A stretch of 64,000 nt of DNA, taken from NCBI GenBank assembly GCA_950097015.1, contig CATNEN010000039.1, positions 12,068,001-12,132,000 of the forward strand, in the 5' to 3' direction. The notes beneath the pieces were generated by a model, which saw only the letters and a list, made by a program, of their open reading frames with translations, made no database searches and was not told the DNA's origin. The stretch comes from Macrostomum hystrix. Taxonomy: Eukaryota; Platyhelminthes; Macrostomidae. How positions within the stretch are numbered: the first letter of the stretch is position 1; each line of letters starts with the position of its first letter. Below, one piece after another: positions 36,171 through 45,422 of the stretch. The position numbers and the translations under genes are program-made.

Positions 36171-36706
36171 CCAGCAGCAGCAGCAGCAGGCACGTACGTG
36201 TACGGCTGTGGCGGATTCCATAGCCGCTGTTCGTAGACATTGCCATTGGCAGCACCCTTAGGCGGCTTGGTGACGTAGGGAGCCCACGGCGACAGTCGAT
36301 CCAGTTTCTGGCCCAGGGGCCCAATGATGAGCAGTTTGATGACAGAGTTGTGCTTAATGACCGGCTGGCCATCTGGTCCAGGCGGAATGACCAGGCTCCA
36401 CTTGCCGTAGGGCAGCCTCTCAAACTGGTATTGATCTTCGCGCCAATTGTTGAATTCGCCGCGCAAATAGACAGCCTTGGCTGACGGCGCCCATTCCAGA
36501 CAGCGAATAGAACCGTCAGGATCAACGCGAATGCCGAATTCTTTGTAGCCGTGAATCAACCGGTCGACGCCGTCGGCCTCCTCGATGCGTCGCCATTCGT
36601 TGCGCAGGCAGGCGTGTCGCCGACGCAATTCGGTCTCGTAGCCGCGGAGGTAGGGATCGTATTTGAAGAGCTCATCTAGCTGGGGATTCTCTGGCGGGGC
36701 TTCCAT
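27930..36706 (-). CDS. GBE1: 1,4-alpha-glucan branching enzyme
   Basis: This enzyme cuts alpha-1,4 glucan chains and reattaches them by alpha-1,6 bonds during glycogen synthesis in the cytosol (GH13 family). Three minus-strand exons (36198-36706, 35371-35815 and 27930-29033; phases 2 and 0) give 685 residues against about 700 in vertebrates. The order is an N-terminal helical segment and CBM48 domain ([32 protein letters not shown]) followed by the catalytic barrel. Visible motifs are [16 protein letters not shown] with the nucleophile Asp near residue 342, AEEVSG with the acid/base Glu near residue 397, and [11 protein letters not shown]. The C-terminal beta domain ends [14 protein letters not shown]. 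The start is the ATG of MEAPPENPQ; an in-frame upstream ATG exists at 36844. Intron 1 holds CTG and minisatellite repeats. Intron 2 (6.3 kb) has been invaded by a SINE and a BEL/Pao element. Confidence 0.97.
29108..29450 (+). mobile_element. tRNA-derived SINE, family A
   Basis: Best-preserved copy of the family. The head is gtcggtggcagagcggttaa with A box, and the B-box-like motif is agctcgattcc. The body shares ggggcgcagccgcggagaga and the gtgtacactgcctgacgatg block with 806-1165, and the tail is an ATT microsatellite (29430-29450). It lies in GBE1 intron 2, antisense to the gene and just left of the LTR element. Confidence 0.85.
29504..29813 (+). repeat. 5' LTR of BEL/Pao element
   Basis: 310 bp, TG...CA ends. 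Contains tatgcttatttaaatc as a possible TATA region and a taataaacgtg polyadenylation-like motif. Identical to 34721-35030. Confidence 0.95.
29898..33947 (+). CDS. BEL/Pao Gag-Pol with internal deletion
   Basis: The ORF has 1349 codons from the ATG of [11 protein letters not shown]. Domains in order: a coiled-coil N-terminus (about residues 20-100), a DUF1759-type Gag region (about 160-290, [15 protein letters not shown]), and zinc knuckles (about 395-455, [13 protein letters not shown] then [14 protein letters not shown]). These are followed by a DUF1758-type aspartic protease ([12 protein letters not shown], Asp near 534), a reverse transcriptase ([13 protein letters not shown] at about 945-948) and a Peptidase_A17 segment ([10 protein letters not shown]). 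The RNase H start ([12 protein letters not shown], about residue 1130) passes directly into the second half of integrase ([26 protein letters not shown]) without a frameshift. The end of RNase H, the integrase zinc finger and the first two catalytic acids are therefore missing. It is probably unable to move by itself, though it could use proteins supplied by an intact relative. The C-terminus has the usual BEL integrase tail ([20 protein letters not shown]). Confidence 0.93.
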   Translation: MEYDNDIPPQQDEQEEDRALHLEKLRFEKSRRKATLTRCKSKLSWLLQKRASDDEVQEACDNLSDLQEQVSTVQEQLYEGYVSTKDDERRQRLLDEMEEMERDYQAAIQRVESARGRQAQREQEAPPAARANAEDAAANQDEAVGELDRLSVSAASSKASHPKEISKDLWKMLKRVEIPTFSGDKQSYENWKAAFVACIDSAPATPEFKLLQLRQYLQGEALKVIEHLGHSATAYEAAKERLDREFGGKRRQLALHLEELDNFPAVRYGNTKDLKSFANLLDIAVINLEEAGKDTELQDGMLYVRLQKKLPEQMVSHYRRWIFEQRKQESVRNLRMWVLQEAEFQTEALEIVQGVATPHLESQKSIHRGARDQRPKTFHSAVSEKKGQSKSCMVCQGDHELWSCSEFKKLPVNKRWEAAQRSKACFRCLGQGHVSSKCRRSRQCGIDNCSKFHHRLLHADKHQATIDLVEPSQAKRNQAKPSDAKPGEVAGSNSSKQAGSVTLLSASKSDVSLRTVPVVLRHGARKLKVNALLDDASTRSYINVGIAQALGLQGALEKVEVGVINGQSETFMTAPISFTVESMDGRASTELTAFTADHVTGSLKGVNWRELGQWWPHLRDVPFPKLCEPAVVDLLIGADYPDFHVSLEEVVGQPWEPKARLTPLGWTCIGRTEQTLSSKRQSTHFATTFFSCETESSQVSSILRQFWEIENVADENSRNPLTSDEEKAINQANASLQYSNGRYQIGIPWKEKRLCPKDTFPMALKRLKNTEQRLMKDMQIRRQYQAVIDKYVQQGYVRKVAQAENEERCFLPHFPVLRPDKATTKVRIVFDASAAALNDQILQGPKLQRDLVEVLLRFRRFPIAIACNVAEMYLQIEMEPKDRPLHSFLWRDADASRPPDVYEFNRVVFGVTSSPFLAQVVIRSHAEKLKSELPEAAETVLHSTYMDDSLDSAPNEAAACRLYEQLRELWRRAGMHARKWVSNSRAVLKQVPPDDRAAEVTLDSRELPSTKTLGVTWQSEQDEFTFKQELDACQVTTKRSLLKKLASVFDPLGLISPFVVQAKMLMQELWQCGLDWDETLNADLLARASDWCRDLKHLSEIRLPRALEEAEAKNGSLHVFVDASEKAYGAVRELQELVNALDTKKLKQQTAYQQMRWHFNPPAAPHFGGVHEIMIKAAKKAIWNTLKEADVTDEELLSAVAGAEALLNSRPLTYQSAHPSDDVPLTPNHFLIGQGGGQFAPEVDVDIARSPSKRWRHVQQLVAQVWRRWLREWLPGLEPRSKWRRELPDLQPGDVALLVSPDSPRGHWPLARVLEVTRGPDGHVRVATIRVGDRTMTRPITKLCPISAG
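33948..34720. other. BEL/Pao 3' untranslated region
   Basis: T-rich sequence between the pol stop codon and the 3' LTR, with no ORF. It ends in the polypurine tract immediately before 34721. Its length (773 bp) is longer than needed for a polypurine tract alone. Confidence 0.7.
34721..35030 (+). repeat. 3' LTR of BEL/Pao element
   Basis: 310 bp, identical to the 5' LTR. It is followed by cgcaatatta, which starts with the target duplication CGCA. Confidence 0.95.
35061..35193. mobile_element. small MITE-like element
   Basis: GCCCTAGAAAGGGCCGTTTTT on the left is answered by AAAAACGGCCCTTTTTAGGGC on the right. Together they form a 133-bp unit with about 21-bp near-perfect inverted termini and an AT-rich core. 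No clear target duplication could be read. It sits in GBE1 intron 2 just right of the LTR element. Confidence 0.65.
35225..35338 (-). mobile_element. tRNA-like SINE fragment, family C
   Basis: The minus strand begins ggttgtagcctagtggttag, an A-box-like start, and continues with a short body ending cggtataccggttagggctt. A related cgccacgccca piece is present near 5920. It lacks a tRNA cloverleaf and is probably a short SINE. Confidence 0.45.
35885..36060. repeat. 24-bp minisatellite in GBE1 intron 1
   Basis: About seven copies of ggtgagagagagggagatat plus gaca, with shorter gggcgatgacaggtgagata forms at the right. On the gene strand it is a pyrimidine-rich tctcacctgtcat tract just upstream of the exon 2 acceptor. 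Confidence 0.9.
36139..36189. repeat. CAG/CTG trinucleotide repeat
   Basis: Sixteen CAG units with one CAC interruption, starting a few bases inside the donor of GBE1 intron 1 (CTG on the gene strand). Confidence 0.95.
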
Positions 36707-36924
36707 TGAGATTAATTTGTAGTTTGAACTGCTAGCTGAAAAATTGAGCCATGGTGTTTTTGGTGAGCATAACTTCTGATGAGCAACGGTGAGACTTGTA
36801 AGCTCTTCAATATTGTAAATTTTTTTCATTCCTAACTTTCTCAAAGATTCTGATATCCCTAGCGTTTTAAGACCACAATCCTAATTTATCCACCGAAATT
36901 TTAATCCATTGTCTTCGCTAATCT

Positions 36925-37490
36925 CGACACCTAAACATTCTGAAATCCTAATCCCTAGGATTCTGAAATCCCAATCCCCAACATTCTGAAATCCCAATCC
37001 CTAACATTCTGGAATCCTAATCCCTAGGATTCTGAAATCCCAATCCCCAACATACTGAAATCCCAATCCCTAACATTCTGGAATCCTAATCCCTAGGATT
37101 ATGAAATCCCAATCCCTAACATTCTGAAATCCTAATCCCTAGGATTATGAAATCCGAATCCCCAACATTCTGAAATCCTAATCCCTAGGATTCAGAAATC
37201 TCAAACATTCTGAACTCCCAATCCTAACCTTCTGACATTCCAATCCTAACCTTCTGACATTCCAATCCTAACCTTATGACATCCCAATCCTAACCTTCTG
37301 ACATTCCAATCCTAACCTTATGACATCCCAATCCTAACCTTCTGACATTCCAATCCTAACCTTATGACATCCCAATCCTAACCTTCTGAGATCCCAATCC
37401 TAATGTTCTGAAATCCCAATCCTAACCTTATGACATCCCAATCCTAACGTTCTGAAATCCCAATCCTAACCTTATGACATCCCAATCCTT
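36925..37490. repeat. 22/23-bp minisatellite upstream of GBE1
   Basis: Two related unit types lie side by side: cattctgaaatcccaatccc plus taa (36930-37200) and ccttctgacattccaatcct plus aa (37205-37490). Alternating variants suggest block duplication. The array lies in the GBE1 upstream region. Confidence 0.92.
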
Positions 37491-37979
37491 TCTAACTAAA
37501 ATCATATCTGAAATTCCAATGCCCATATCAAAGAAGATTTGTTTTAAAACATCTAAGTTAAACAAGAATGACAAAATTATGATAATATTAAAAATAGCAC
37601 AGACTTTTAAGTAACTCCCAATACACCACACAAAAATGCAAGCACAATACTACCGGTAGATGAACAGATTTTATTTAAACGAATAAAATGCATAGAATTA
37701 ACATCCGGACTGACTCAACCAGCAAATGGAGCAGTCTTTTCAGTAAATTGCCAATTATATAAATGACTGGTATTTTGATTGAAAATTATAAATTAGCATA
37801 GATGGCACAACTAGACGACAGCGGAAACGTAAGCATTTTGCTCATTGATCATAGAATGACCCAATGATGACCAAAACATGACCGATAAAACCCTAGTACG
37901 ACCCGTGAAAAGCATAGCTTGACCAGATAGACATTCATAGAATGACTTGATACAGTCATAAAAAGACACAATAAAGATT

Positions 37980-38545
37980 AAAAAGAACTCTATGAAAGGT
38001 CATAGAATGACCCGATGCAAAGTCATAGAATGACCCGATGCAAAGTCATAGAATGACCCGGTGAAAAAGTCACAGGATGACCCGGTAAAAAGTCATAGAA
38101 TGACCCGGTGAGAAAGTCATAGAATGACCCGGTGAGAAAGTCATAGAATGACCCGGTGAAAAAGTCATAGAATGACCCGGTGAAAAAGTCATAGAATGAC
38201 CCGATGCAAAGTCATAGAATGACCCAATGAAAAGTCATAGAATGACCCGGTGAAAAAGTCATAGGATGACCCGGTGAAAAATTCATAGAATGACCCGGTG
38301 AGAAAGTCATAGAATGACCCGGTGAGAAAGTCATAGAATGACCCGGTGAGAAAGTCATAGAATGACCCGGTGAAAAAGGCATACAATGACCCGGTGAAAA
38401 AGTCATAGAATGACCCGGTTAAAAGTCATAGAATGACCCAATTAAAAGTCAACAATGACCCGATTAACCGATTAGGTCATATAATGACCTGATAAAATAC
38501 ACAGAATGACCCAATGAAAAGTCATAGAATAACCTCATCCAAAGT
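37980..38545. repeat. 24-bp minisatellite downstream of RPP25
   Basis: About 22 copies of gtcatagaatgacccggtga plus aaaa. It ends roughly 25 bp from the stop codon of the Rpp25-like gene, so it probably forms its 3' UTR or terminator region. More degenerate pieces begin near 37855. Confidence 0.93.
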
Positions 38546-38571
38546 CAAAGAAGTAAAATTCTTTGACAGTC

Positions 38572-39956
38572 TTATTTTGCATGCCCAACCGGCTTATCTT
38601 TGTCAGCGGCGGCGGTGGCCAGCAGCAACCGGGCCCCCTTCTTGGACTTGACCTTGGTCACGTGACGCCCAGCCGGATGGCTGGCAGGCGCGGCGCGCTG
38701 ACGTCCAGCTTCTGCGGGCATTACGCTGCCAACGAAATGCTTGGCAAAATCCGATCCGGCAGGCAGGGGATTAGAGTCCGTCGGCAGCTCCGATTTGGAC
38801 AGCAGGCAGCGAACTGCGGGCACCTCGCGAACAGCCTGCAGTCGGTCTAGGCCGTCTAGGCGGGGCTCGTAGATTTGTCGCATTTTTTGATAGAACAAGC
38901 AGTTGGCCTGGTGCAAATGCACGCCGCGGCTGCCGCACCGCCGCTTGGTCATCTCGGCGCAGGAGATCACCTTCTCGAATGCGTCGGCGTCTCCAGACCA
39001 CAGCACCTGGCAGGTTGGTTTGACAAATTAGGCGAGATAGTCACAGTTAACACCTAATAGATACACGACAGTCTATTTAGCCTAGCAACACGTGTATTGC
39101 ATAGCAACACCTTTCTTGCATAGCAACACCTTTCTTGCATAGCAACACCTGTCTTGAATAGCAACACCTGTCTTGCATACCAACACCCGTCTTGCATAGC
39201 AACACCTTTCTTGCATAGCAACACCTGTCTTGCATAGCAACACCTGTCTTGCATAGCAACACCTGTCTTGCATAGCAACACCTTTCTTGAATAGCAACAC
39301 CTTTATTGCATAGCAACACCTGTCTTGCATAGCAACACCTTTATTGCATAGCAACACCTTTATTGCATAGCAACACCTTTATTGCATAGCAACACTTGTC
39401 TTGCATACCAACACCTGTCTTGCATAGCAACACCTGTCTTGCATACCAACACCTGTCTTGCATAGCAACACCTTTCTTGAATAGCAACACCTTTCTTGCA
39501 TAGCAACACCTTTATTGCATAGCAACACCTTTCTTGCATAGCAACACCTGTCTTGCATAGCAACACCTGTCTTGAATAGCAACACCTGTCTTGCATAGCA
39601 ACACCTGTTATGCTTGGCGAAACCAGTTACGTCAGAACTGTTTTGAATAACAAATACAATTCAAACACCTGTTAGTTCACCTGTTCCACTGGAGTTCTAT
39701 TAATTTTCGCCTTCTTCTCCGCTCTCGCCTCGGTTTCGATTTCGGCGTCTGTGCCAGCATTAGCGTTGCCTAGCAACCTGCTCACAGCATAGTCGACCAG
39801 CCGGCCCACCTTGGAGCCCGGCTTCACCTGCATGAGTAAGCAGTTTCTCTGAGCAGTCCCAGCAACGCCAGGAACATCCGAAACCAGAGGCAGCTGGCCA
39901 GAGATTCGCGGCGGCTCACTGATGTGTACAGTCTCGACAATATCGTAGTGCTCCAT
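38572..39956 (-). CDS. RPP25L: RNase P/MRP Rpp25-like Alba protein
   Basis: The Rpp25/Alba subunit binds RNase P or MRP RNA, partnering Rpp20, in tRNA and rRNA processing in the nucleus. Two minus-strand exons, 39681-39956 and 38572-39006, join in phase 0 and give 236 residues. The Alba core is split by the intron. Exon 1 ends with LLMQVKPGSKVGRLVDYAV. Exon 2 begins VLWSGDADAFEKVISCAEMT, then KRRCGSRGVHLHQANCLFYQ and an AVRCLLSKSELP strand, which match the Rpp25 order of conserved segments. A Lys/Ala-rich low-complexity insert lies at the end of exon 1, and a basic Ala-rich tail ends the protein. An acceptor-like tttttctag lies 18 bases before the ATG, so a 5' UTR intron or trans-splicing is possible. 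Whether it is RPP25 or RPP25L cannot be told. The intron is a minisatellite. Confidence 0.85.
39095..39605. repeat. 19-bp minisatellite in RPP25 intron
   Basis: About 27 copies of cttgcatagcaacacctgt, with ctttctt/ctttatt variants, in a 674-bp intron. On the gene strand each unit contains acaggtgttg, resembling the real exon-intron junction gaacag/gtgaac of this same gene. Further taacaggtgtt copies stand just inside the donor. Confidence 0.94.
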
Positions 39957-40119
39957 TGGCGGAGCTTTGTTTCTAGAAAAAGAGCTGAGGAAGCGGTGAA
40001 TGGGCTCGCATGTATTAATTACAGGCATGAATTTTAACCATTTGAATTTGAATTTTACAATAACAATTTAACTATTAACTTTTCTTTCTATTTTTTCTTT
40101 TACTTTTCGATCTTAACCT

Positions 40120-40705
40120 GTCCTCTCCTAACTCATATTGTCCACTCCTAACTCAACTTGTCCACTCATAACTTAACTTGTCCACTCCTAACTCAACTTG
40201 TCCACTCCTAACTTAACTTGTCCACTCCTAACTCATCTTGTCCACTCCTTACTCAACTTGTCCACTCCTTACTCAACTTGTCCACTCCTTACTCAACTTG
40301 TCCACTCCTTACTCAACTTGTCCACTCCTAACTCAACTTGTCCACTCCTTACTCAACTTGTCCACTTCTTACTCAACTTGTCAACTCCTAATCCAACTTG
40401 TCCACTCCTTACTCAACTTGCCCACTCCTTACTCAACCTGTCCACTCCTTACTCAACTTGTCCACTCCTAACTCAACTTGTCCACTCCTAACTCATCTTG
40501 TCCACTCTTAACTCATCTTGTCCACTCCTTACTCAACTTGTCCACTCCTTACTCATCTTGTCCACTCCTTACTCAACTTGTCCACTCCTTACTCAACTTG
40601 TCCACTCCTTACTCAACTTGTCCACTCCTTACTCAACTTGTCCACTCCTTACTCAACTTGTCCACTCCTTACTCAACTTGTCCACTCTTAACTTATCCCG
40701 TCCAG
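40120..40705. repeat. 20-bp minisatellite upstream of RPP25
   Basis: About 29 copies of cttgtccactccttactcaa, with cctaactcaa variants. It lies 160 bp upstream of the Rpp25 start codon, either in the promoter or in a 5' UTR intron. Runs of open frame across it are repeat artefacts. Confidence 0.94.
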
Positions 40706-41384
40706 TCCAAACGCATTTTAGTCCACACCTAACTCATATTTTCCCGAACTAACTTATCGCATCTCTTGCAAAATTGTGTCTTGTCAATAAAAAATAACTG
40801 ATCTAGTCACTTCATAAAGTGTTCTGGTTGAAAAAATGACATGAAAAAAATGACAAAAAGCGAAGTTAAACAAGTGACTTTTAAAGAAACTTAGGTAAAT
40901 ATTCACTGTGCGTGAAGCAAAAACAGGCGTGCAATATTATAAATTCCATTCTGAATATAAGCAGTCTTTTGTTTAAAAAGTTCTCATAGCATTTTCCATT
41001 TGTACTCTACTATTTTTCAACAAACACAGAGTAAAAAACACAACAATATTATCATAATAACATAGACTTGAAAACCCCTTAGAGATAAATGTGAGAAAAG
41101 GTTAGGGATTTTTAATCAAGACTTCTGAGGGACTTATGGAAAATAAGTGCCAGCCAGGGCATAAAATATAATAGCAACAATAGTACAATATAAATTTCAA
41201 CGTAACATTACCTGTGTTGTTCTGTTAACAATTATCTATGCAGAAAAGAATTCAGAAAAAATTAATATGGTAGAGAGCAATAATAGTTTGACAAAGGCAG
41301 AATGGTTTCAACAGAATGGAATATTCAAACATGTGGTTCTGTATGGGCAACTGTAGATACAATGCGAACTGTTTTTGGTGTGGG

Positions 41385-41636
41385 AAACTGTTTGGTTGCT
41401 ATGCAAACTGTTTGGTTTCTATGCAAACTGCTGTGGTCGCTATGCAAACTGTTCTGGTTGCTATGCAAACTGCTGTGGTCGCTATGCAAACTGTTCTGGT
41501 TGCTATGCAAACTGCTGTGGTCGATATGCAAACTGTTCTGGTTGCTATGCAAACTGTTCTGGTTGCTATGCAAACTGTTCTGGTTGCTATGCAAACTGTT
41601 CTGGTTGCTACGCAAACTGTTCTGGTTGCTATGTGA
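41385..41636. repeat. 21-bp minisatellite
   Basis: About 12 copies of gttgctatgcaaactgttct plus g, with a ctgtggtcg variant. It lies in the spacer between RPP25 and ZDHHC17. The 21-bp period keeps frames open without any coding meaning that I can support. Confidence 0.92.
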
Positions 41637-42088
41637 ATTTTCGTTCGTTTTGCTGGAATCCGCGCTTCAAAAAATTATCGAAACGAAATTTGATGCCTGA
41701 CCAGCTGCCACAGTGATCTGTTTTATAAAGTCAGAAAACTAACAAGAGCTCAGACACCTGGGGTTTGAACTGAATTTGAATTTAAAAAATATATACTTTT
41801 TATGAGCAACCAAAATAACGACTGCAATTAGGAAAGTCACAACAATTTAGGCCTTTAGATGAACTTATTAAATAACTGCAAGAAGAGTAAACAGAAGTTC
41901 TGCATTCATTTTAACACATCAGATCAGCTCAGTTAGTAACAAGTATATGGTTGCGTATTTAAGCATATAAAAGTAGCAGCAATAATATAATTATTAAGTA
42001 TGATACCAGGATGTGGCGCATCTTAAAGCATACACTTCAAATGAAACTATCTAACCCTTCCAAAACTACACGATTTTAGTACAGCTTA

Positions 42089-42302
42089 GCTATCTTTGAT
42101 AAGCCGCTTAATCCTTAGATCACTTTGATAAGCCGCTTAATCCTTAGATCACTTTGATAAGCCGCTTAATCCTTAGATCACTTTGCTAAGCCGCTTAATC
42201 CTTAGATCACTTTGCTAAGCCGCTTAATCCTTAGATCACTTTGATAAGCCGCTTAATCCTTAGATCACTTTGATAAGCCGCTTAATCCTTCGATCACTTT
42301 GA
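42089..42302. repeat. 29-bp minisatellite downstream of ZDHHC17
   Basis: Seven nearly perfect copies of ctttgataagccgcttaatc plus cttagatca, about 420 bp past the ZDHHC17 stop codon. Confidence 0.95.
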
Positions 42303-42719
42303 AAATCATTCTGCTTTTAAACAAGCAACAGGCATTTTTAAATCAATAATATCAAACTAAGCATAGGATTGGAATGAGAAAACTAAAGTCAAATCAGTCT
42401 GGTGTGGGTGCAGCCGCGGGCTGTTCTGTACTTATCAAATGTACTTTAAGGAAGATGACGATTATAAACAGGCCTAATGTAATGGCGGAACAAGAAAACT
42501 TGATTTATAGAAAAAAAACTGGAAAATAATTGAAGTGCAAACAAAATTGAACACACACACAAGCACAACTACAGCATTTGCTAGCCTACGAAAATTTTCA
42601 CGTCTACGGCGCGTTGTGTCACTTGTTTCAAACAATTTTAACTACGGAAAAATCGGCTATTAATCATTTCCTTGGTTAGAATATTAAAACTAAACGATGT
42701 TAATAAATTAGTAGTTTTG

Positions 42720-45422
42720 TCAAACAGACTGGGTCGGCGCCCTGGGTGGACCGTTCAGGTCGCCAACATCGTAGACGTGAAACCAAGGTGAGGCGCTAGA
42801 ATGCGTCAGGAAATAATCTTTGAAGTTTTTGAAAATGCCCTGATTAAACGGACTTTTGAACACCTTCGGTATGCTGGTCTGGAAGTGCGCGTAGCGAAAT
42901 GAGTTAAAGCGCTCGTTAGTTGTCATGTTGACGCACAGCATCTGCCATAGTTGGCTTAGCAACAGCATAGCAACCCAGAACAGGTAGAGACAGTTCAAAC
43001 AAGCGCAGAAGAATGCCCAGCTGGAGCACATTGGTACCTGGGTGAGGACAGCTTGGATACCAACAATGGACCAGTCCAACCTGCAGCTGCTATCCGGGTG
43101 ATAAGCGTAGGTAAGGAACATTTTCAAGAACATGGACGTGCCCAGCACAACGCCAGTCAGATAGCCGACAAAGATTCTATGATTAGCAACTCCGACACAA
43201 TTGTAGACCCACGGACAATGGTGATCCATTCTGGCCACACACCTGGAGCACATGTCGCAATGCTTAGAACGCAACGGCTTCTGTATGAGACAGGTGGAAC
43301 AGAAGTTGTCAAAATTTGAGCTGGGATCTTCGCAGGCGCGCACAATCGACTGTACTCGGGCGGTTTTGTCAATCTTGAGATAGCCGGGATCCTGTATAGC
43401 GCAGCGCCAATGAAAATAGAACATGCCCAGTGTGACAATGCTAAATAAAAGGATGTCACCATAGTCACAGTAAGGAAAGAATAGAAGCACAGTGGTTAGT
43501 GCCAGGATTATCTCGGATCCAACAGCCAGACCAAACGGCAACAGCATCGGATAGCGAAGGTCCAAGCATTTGCGGCTAAACACTAGGCGAAAGAATAGAG
43601 CCAGGGCTATAAATAGCAGCAGTTTGATGATATAGGACACGGCCGAGTTGAAGATGAGACCAGAGCAAGCTAGTAGTATGCTAGGCACCGCTAACATGCA
43701 TCGGCGTCGGTTCTCGCGAGTAGCAAACGAGCGAAACAAACCGCTGGAAGAACTATTGGCAGACGAGTCGCGCAGCATGCCCCGATCCGCCATCATCTCT
43801 TTGAGCCGTTCGGCTAGCCAGCGCATCTTCTTCTGTTGCAGAATCTGCACCGGGGTCTCGCCATTCGAATTGATAACGGTCCAGTCGACACCAGCGCGGT
43901 CTAGGCAGCCTAGAACAATCTGATTGCCGCCCATGGCAGCATAGTGGGCAGGTGTATTGCCGCTAGTTGGCTCAACGGCATTCGGATTGGCGTCAAAAGC
44001 TAGCAGGACTCTGGTTGCGTCTGGCTGCAGAACTCGCAGCGAGGTCCACATGAGGGCTGTCATGCCTTTGCAATCGCGCAGATTGGGATCAGCTCCCTTG
44101 GCTAGCAGGTAGGCTAGGATTTGGGTGTAGCCAAATTGGGCTGCAAGGTGCAGACAGGCCAGGCCTTCGGCGTCCGTCAGTAGGGGATTGGCGCCGAGCC
44201 GCATCAGCAGACAACAGGCCGACAGGTTGCCTTGGCGACAGGCCCAGTGCAGCGGAGTGCCCTGCGAGATATTTGACAGCTTGTGAGACAGGGTGTGAGT
44301 TGATGACGCTGATAGTTTGTGAGGCTGGGCGTGAGTTGATGAGGCTGAGTGTGAGGTCGCTTGTGAGTTGATGAGACTGAGTGTGAGTTTTAGAGGCTTG
44401 GTGTGATGAGGCTAGGTGTGAGTTGATGAGGCTGGGTGTGAGTTGATGAGGCTGGGTGTGAGTTAATGGGGCTGGGTGTGAGTTGAAGAGGCTTGGTGTG
44501 ATGAGGCTAGGTGTGAGTTGATGAGGCTGGGTGTGAGTTGATGAGGCTGGGTGTGAGTTGATGAGGCTGGGTGTGAGTTGATGAGGCTGGGTGTGAGTTG
44601 ATGAGGCTGGGTGTGATGAGGCTGGGTGTGAGTTGATGAGGCTGGGTGTGATGAGGCTGGGTGTGAGTTGATGAGGCTGGGTGTGATGAGGCTGGGTGTG
44701 AGTTGATGAGGCTGGGTGTGAGTTGATGAGGCTGGGTGTGATGAGGCTGGGTGTGAGTTGATGAGGCTGGGTGTGATGAGGCTGGGTGTGAGTTTATGAG
44801 GCTGGGTGTGATGAGGCTGGGTGTGAGTTGATGAGGCTGGGTGTGAGTTGATGAGGCTGGGTGTGAGTTGATGAGGCTGGGTGTGAGTTGATGAGGCTGG
44901 GTGTGAGTTGATGAGGCTGGGTGTGAGTTGGTGAGGCTGATGAGGCTGTCTAAGCCAGTTAGTTTTTAGTCGAGCTAAAAAATGTCAAAATAGACAAACC
45001 TGCAGGTCGCCGCCAGGTCTGTCCACAATGGCGCCATGGTTGACCAGCATCTGCATGATCTCCAGCCGATTGTTGATGGCGGCCCAGTGAAGAGGCGAGA
45101 CGCCCTGACTGTCCAGTGTGTTTGGATCGAAGCCGCCGTTAAGCAGCTCGCGAACTCTGGGTACAACGCCATATTGACAGGCTTTGACGATGTCCCAATT
45201 GCTTGTGTCCTGCTGAACCTGTTGCTGGTGTTGCTGCTGCTGCTGCTGCTGCATACGATAGGCGGGATCCACCGGGTAGGGCTTGCCCTCAGAATCCATT
45301 GGTATTGGGGCAGAGGCGGCGGCGGCTGCTGCGGCTAAGGCGCTGGGCGTCATGCCAGCAAATGGATCGTGATCACAATGATCGTGACTATGGTCATGTT
45401 CGTGGCTGTGGCCGTGAAACAT
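42720..45422 (-). CDS. ZDHHC17: ankyrin-repeat DHHC palmitoyltransferase (HIP14)
   Basis: An S-acyltransferase of Golgi and vesicle membranes that attaches palmitate to cysteines of ankyrin-bound substrates (SNAP-25, CSP and huntingtin are known clients of the family). Two minus-strand exons, 45000-45422 and 42720-44261, join in phase 0 and give 654 residues against about 630 in vertebrates. The N-terminus is His-rich (MFHGHSHEHDHSHDHCDHD). Ala and Gln runs follow, then ankyrin repeats from about residue 80 to 290 (SPLHWAAINNRLEIMQMLVN, TPLHWACRQGN, CLHLAAQFGYTQILAYLL). Two membrane spans, the Cys-rich domain (FCSTCLIQKPLRSKHCDMC) with DHHC at about 487-490, and two more spans follow. The domain order is diagnostic of ZDHHC17/13. 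The single intron is filled by a minisatellite. Confidence 0.96.
44280..44950. repeat. 20/15-bp minisatellite in ZDHHC17 intron
   Basis: About 36 copies of gctgggtgtgagttgatgag, mixed with a 15-bp deletion form gctgggtgtgatgag. The two forms alternate in blocks. The array spans nearly all of the 738-bp intron. Confidence 0.95.

Noticed and set aside
40198-40752. Open frames across the 20-bp array upstream of RPP25
   Set aside because: Same reason: periodic read-through of a minisatellite.
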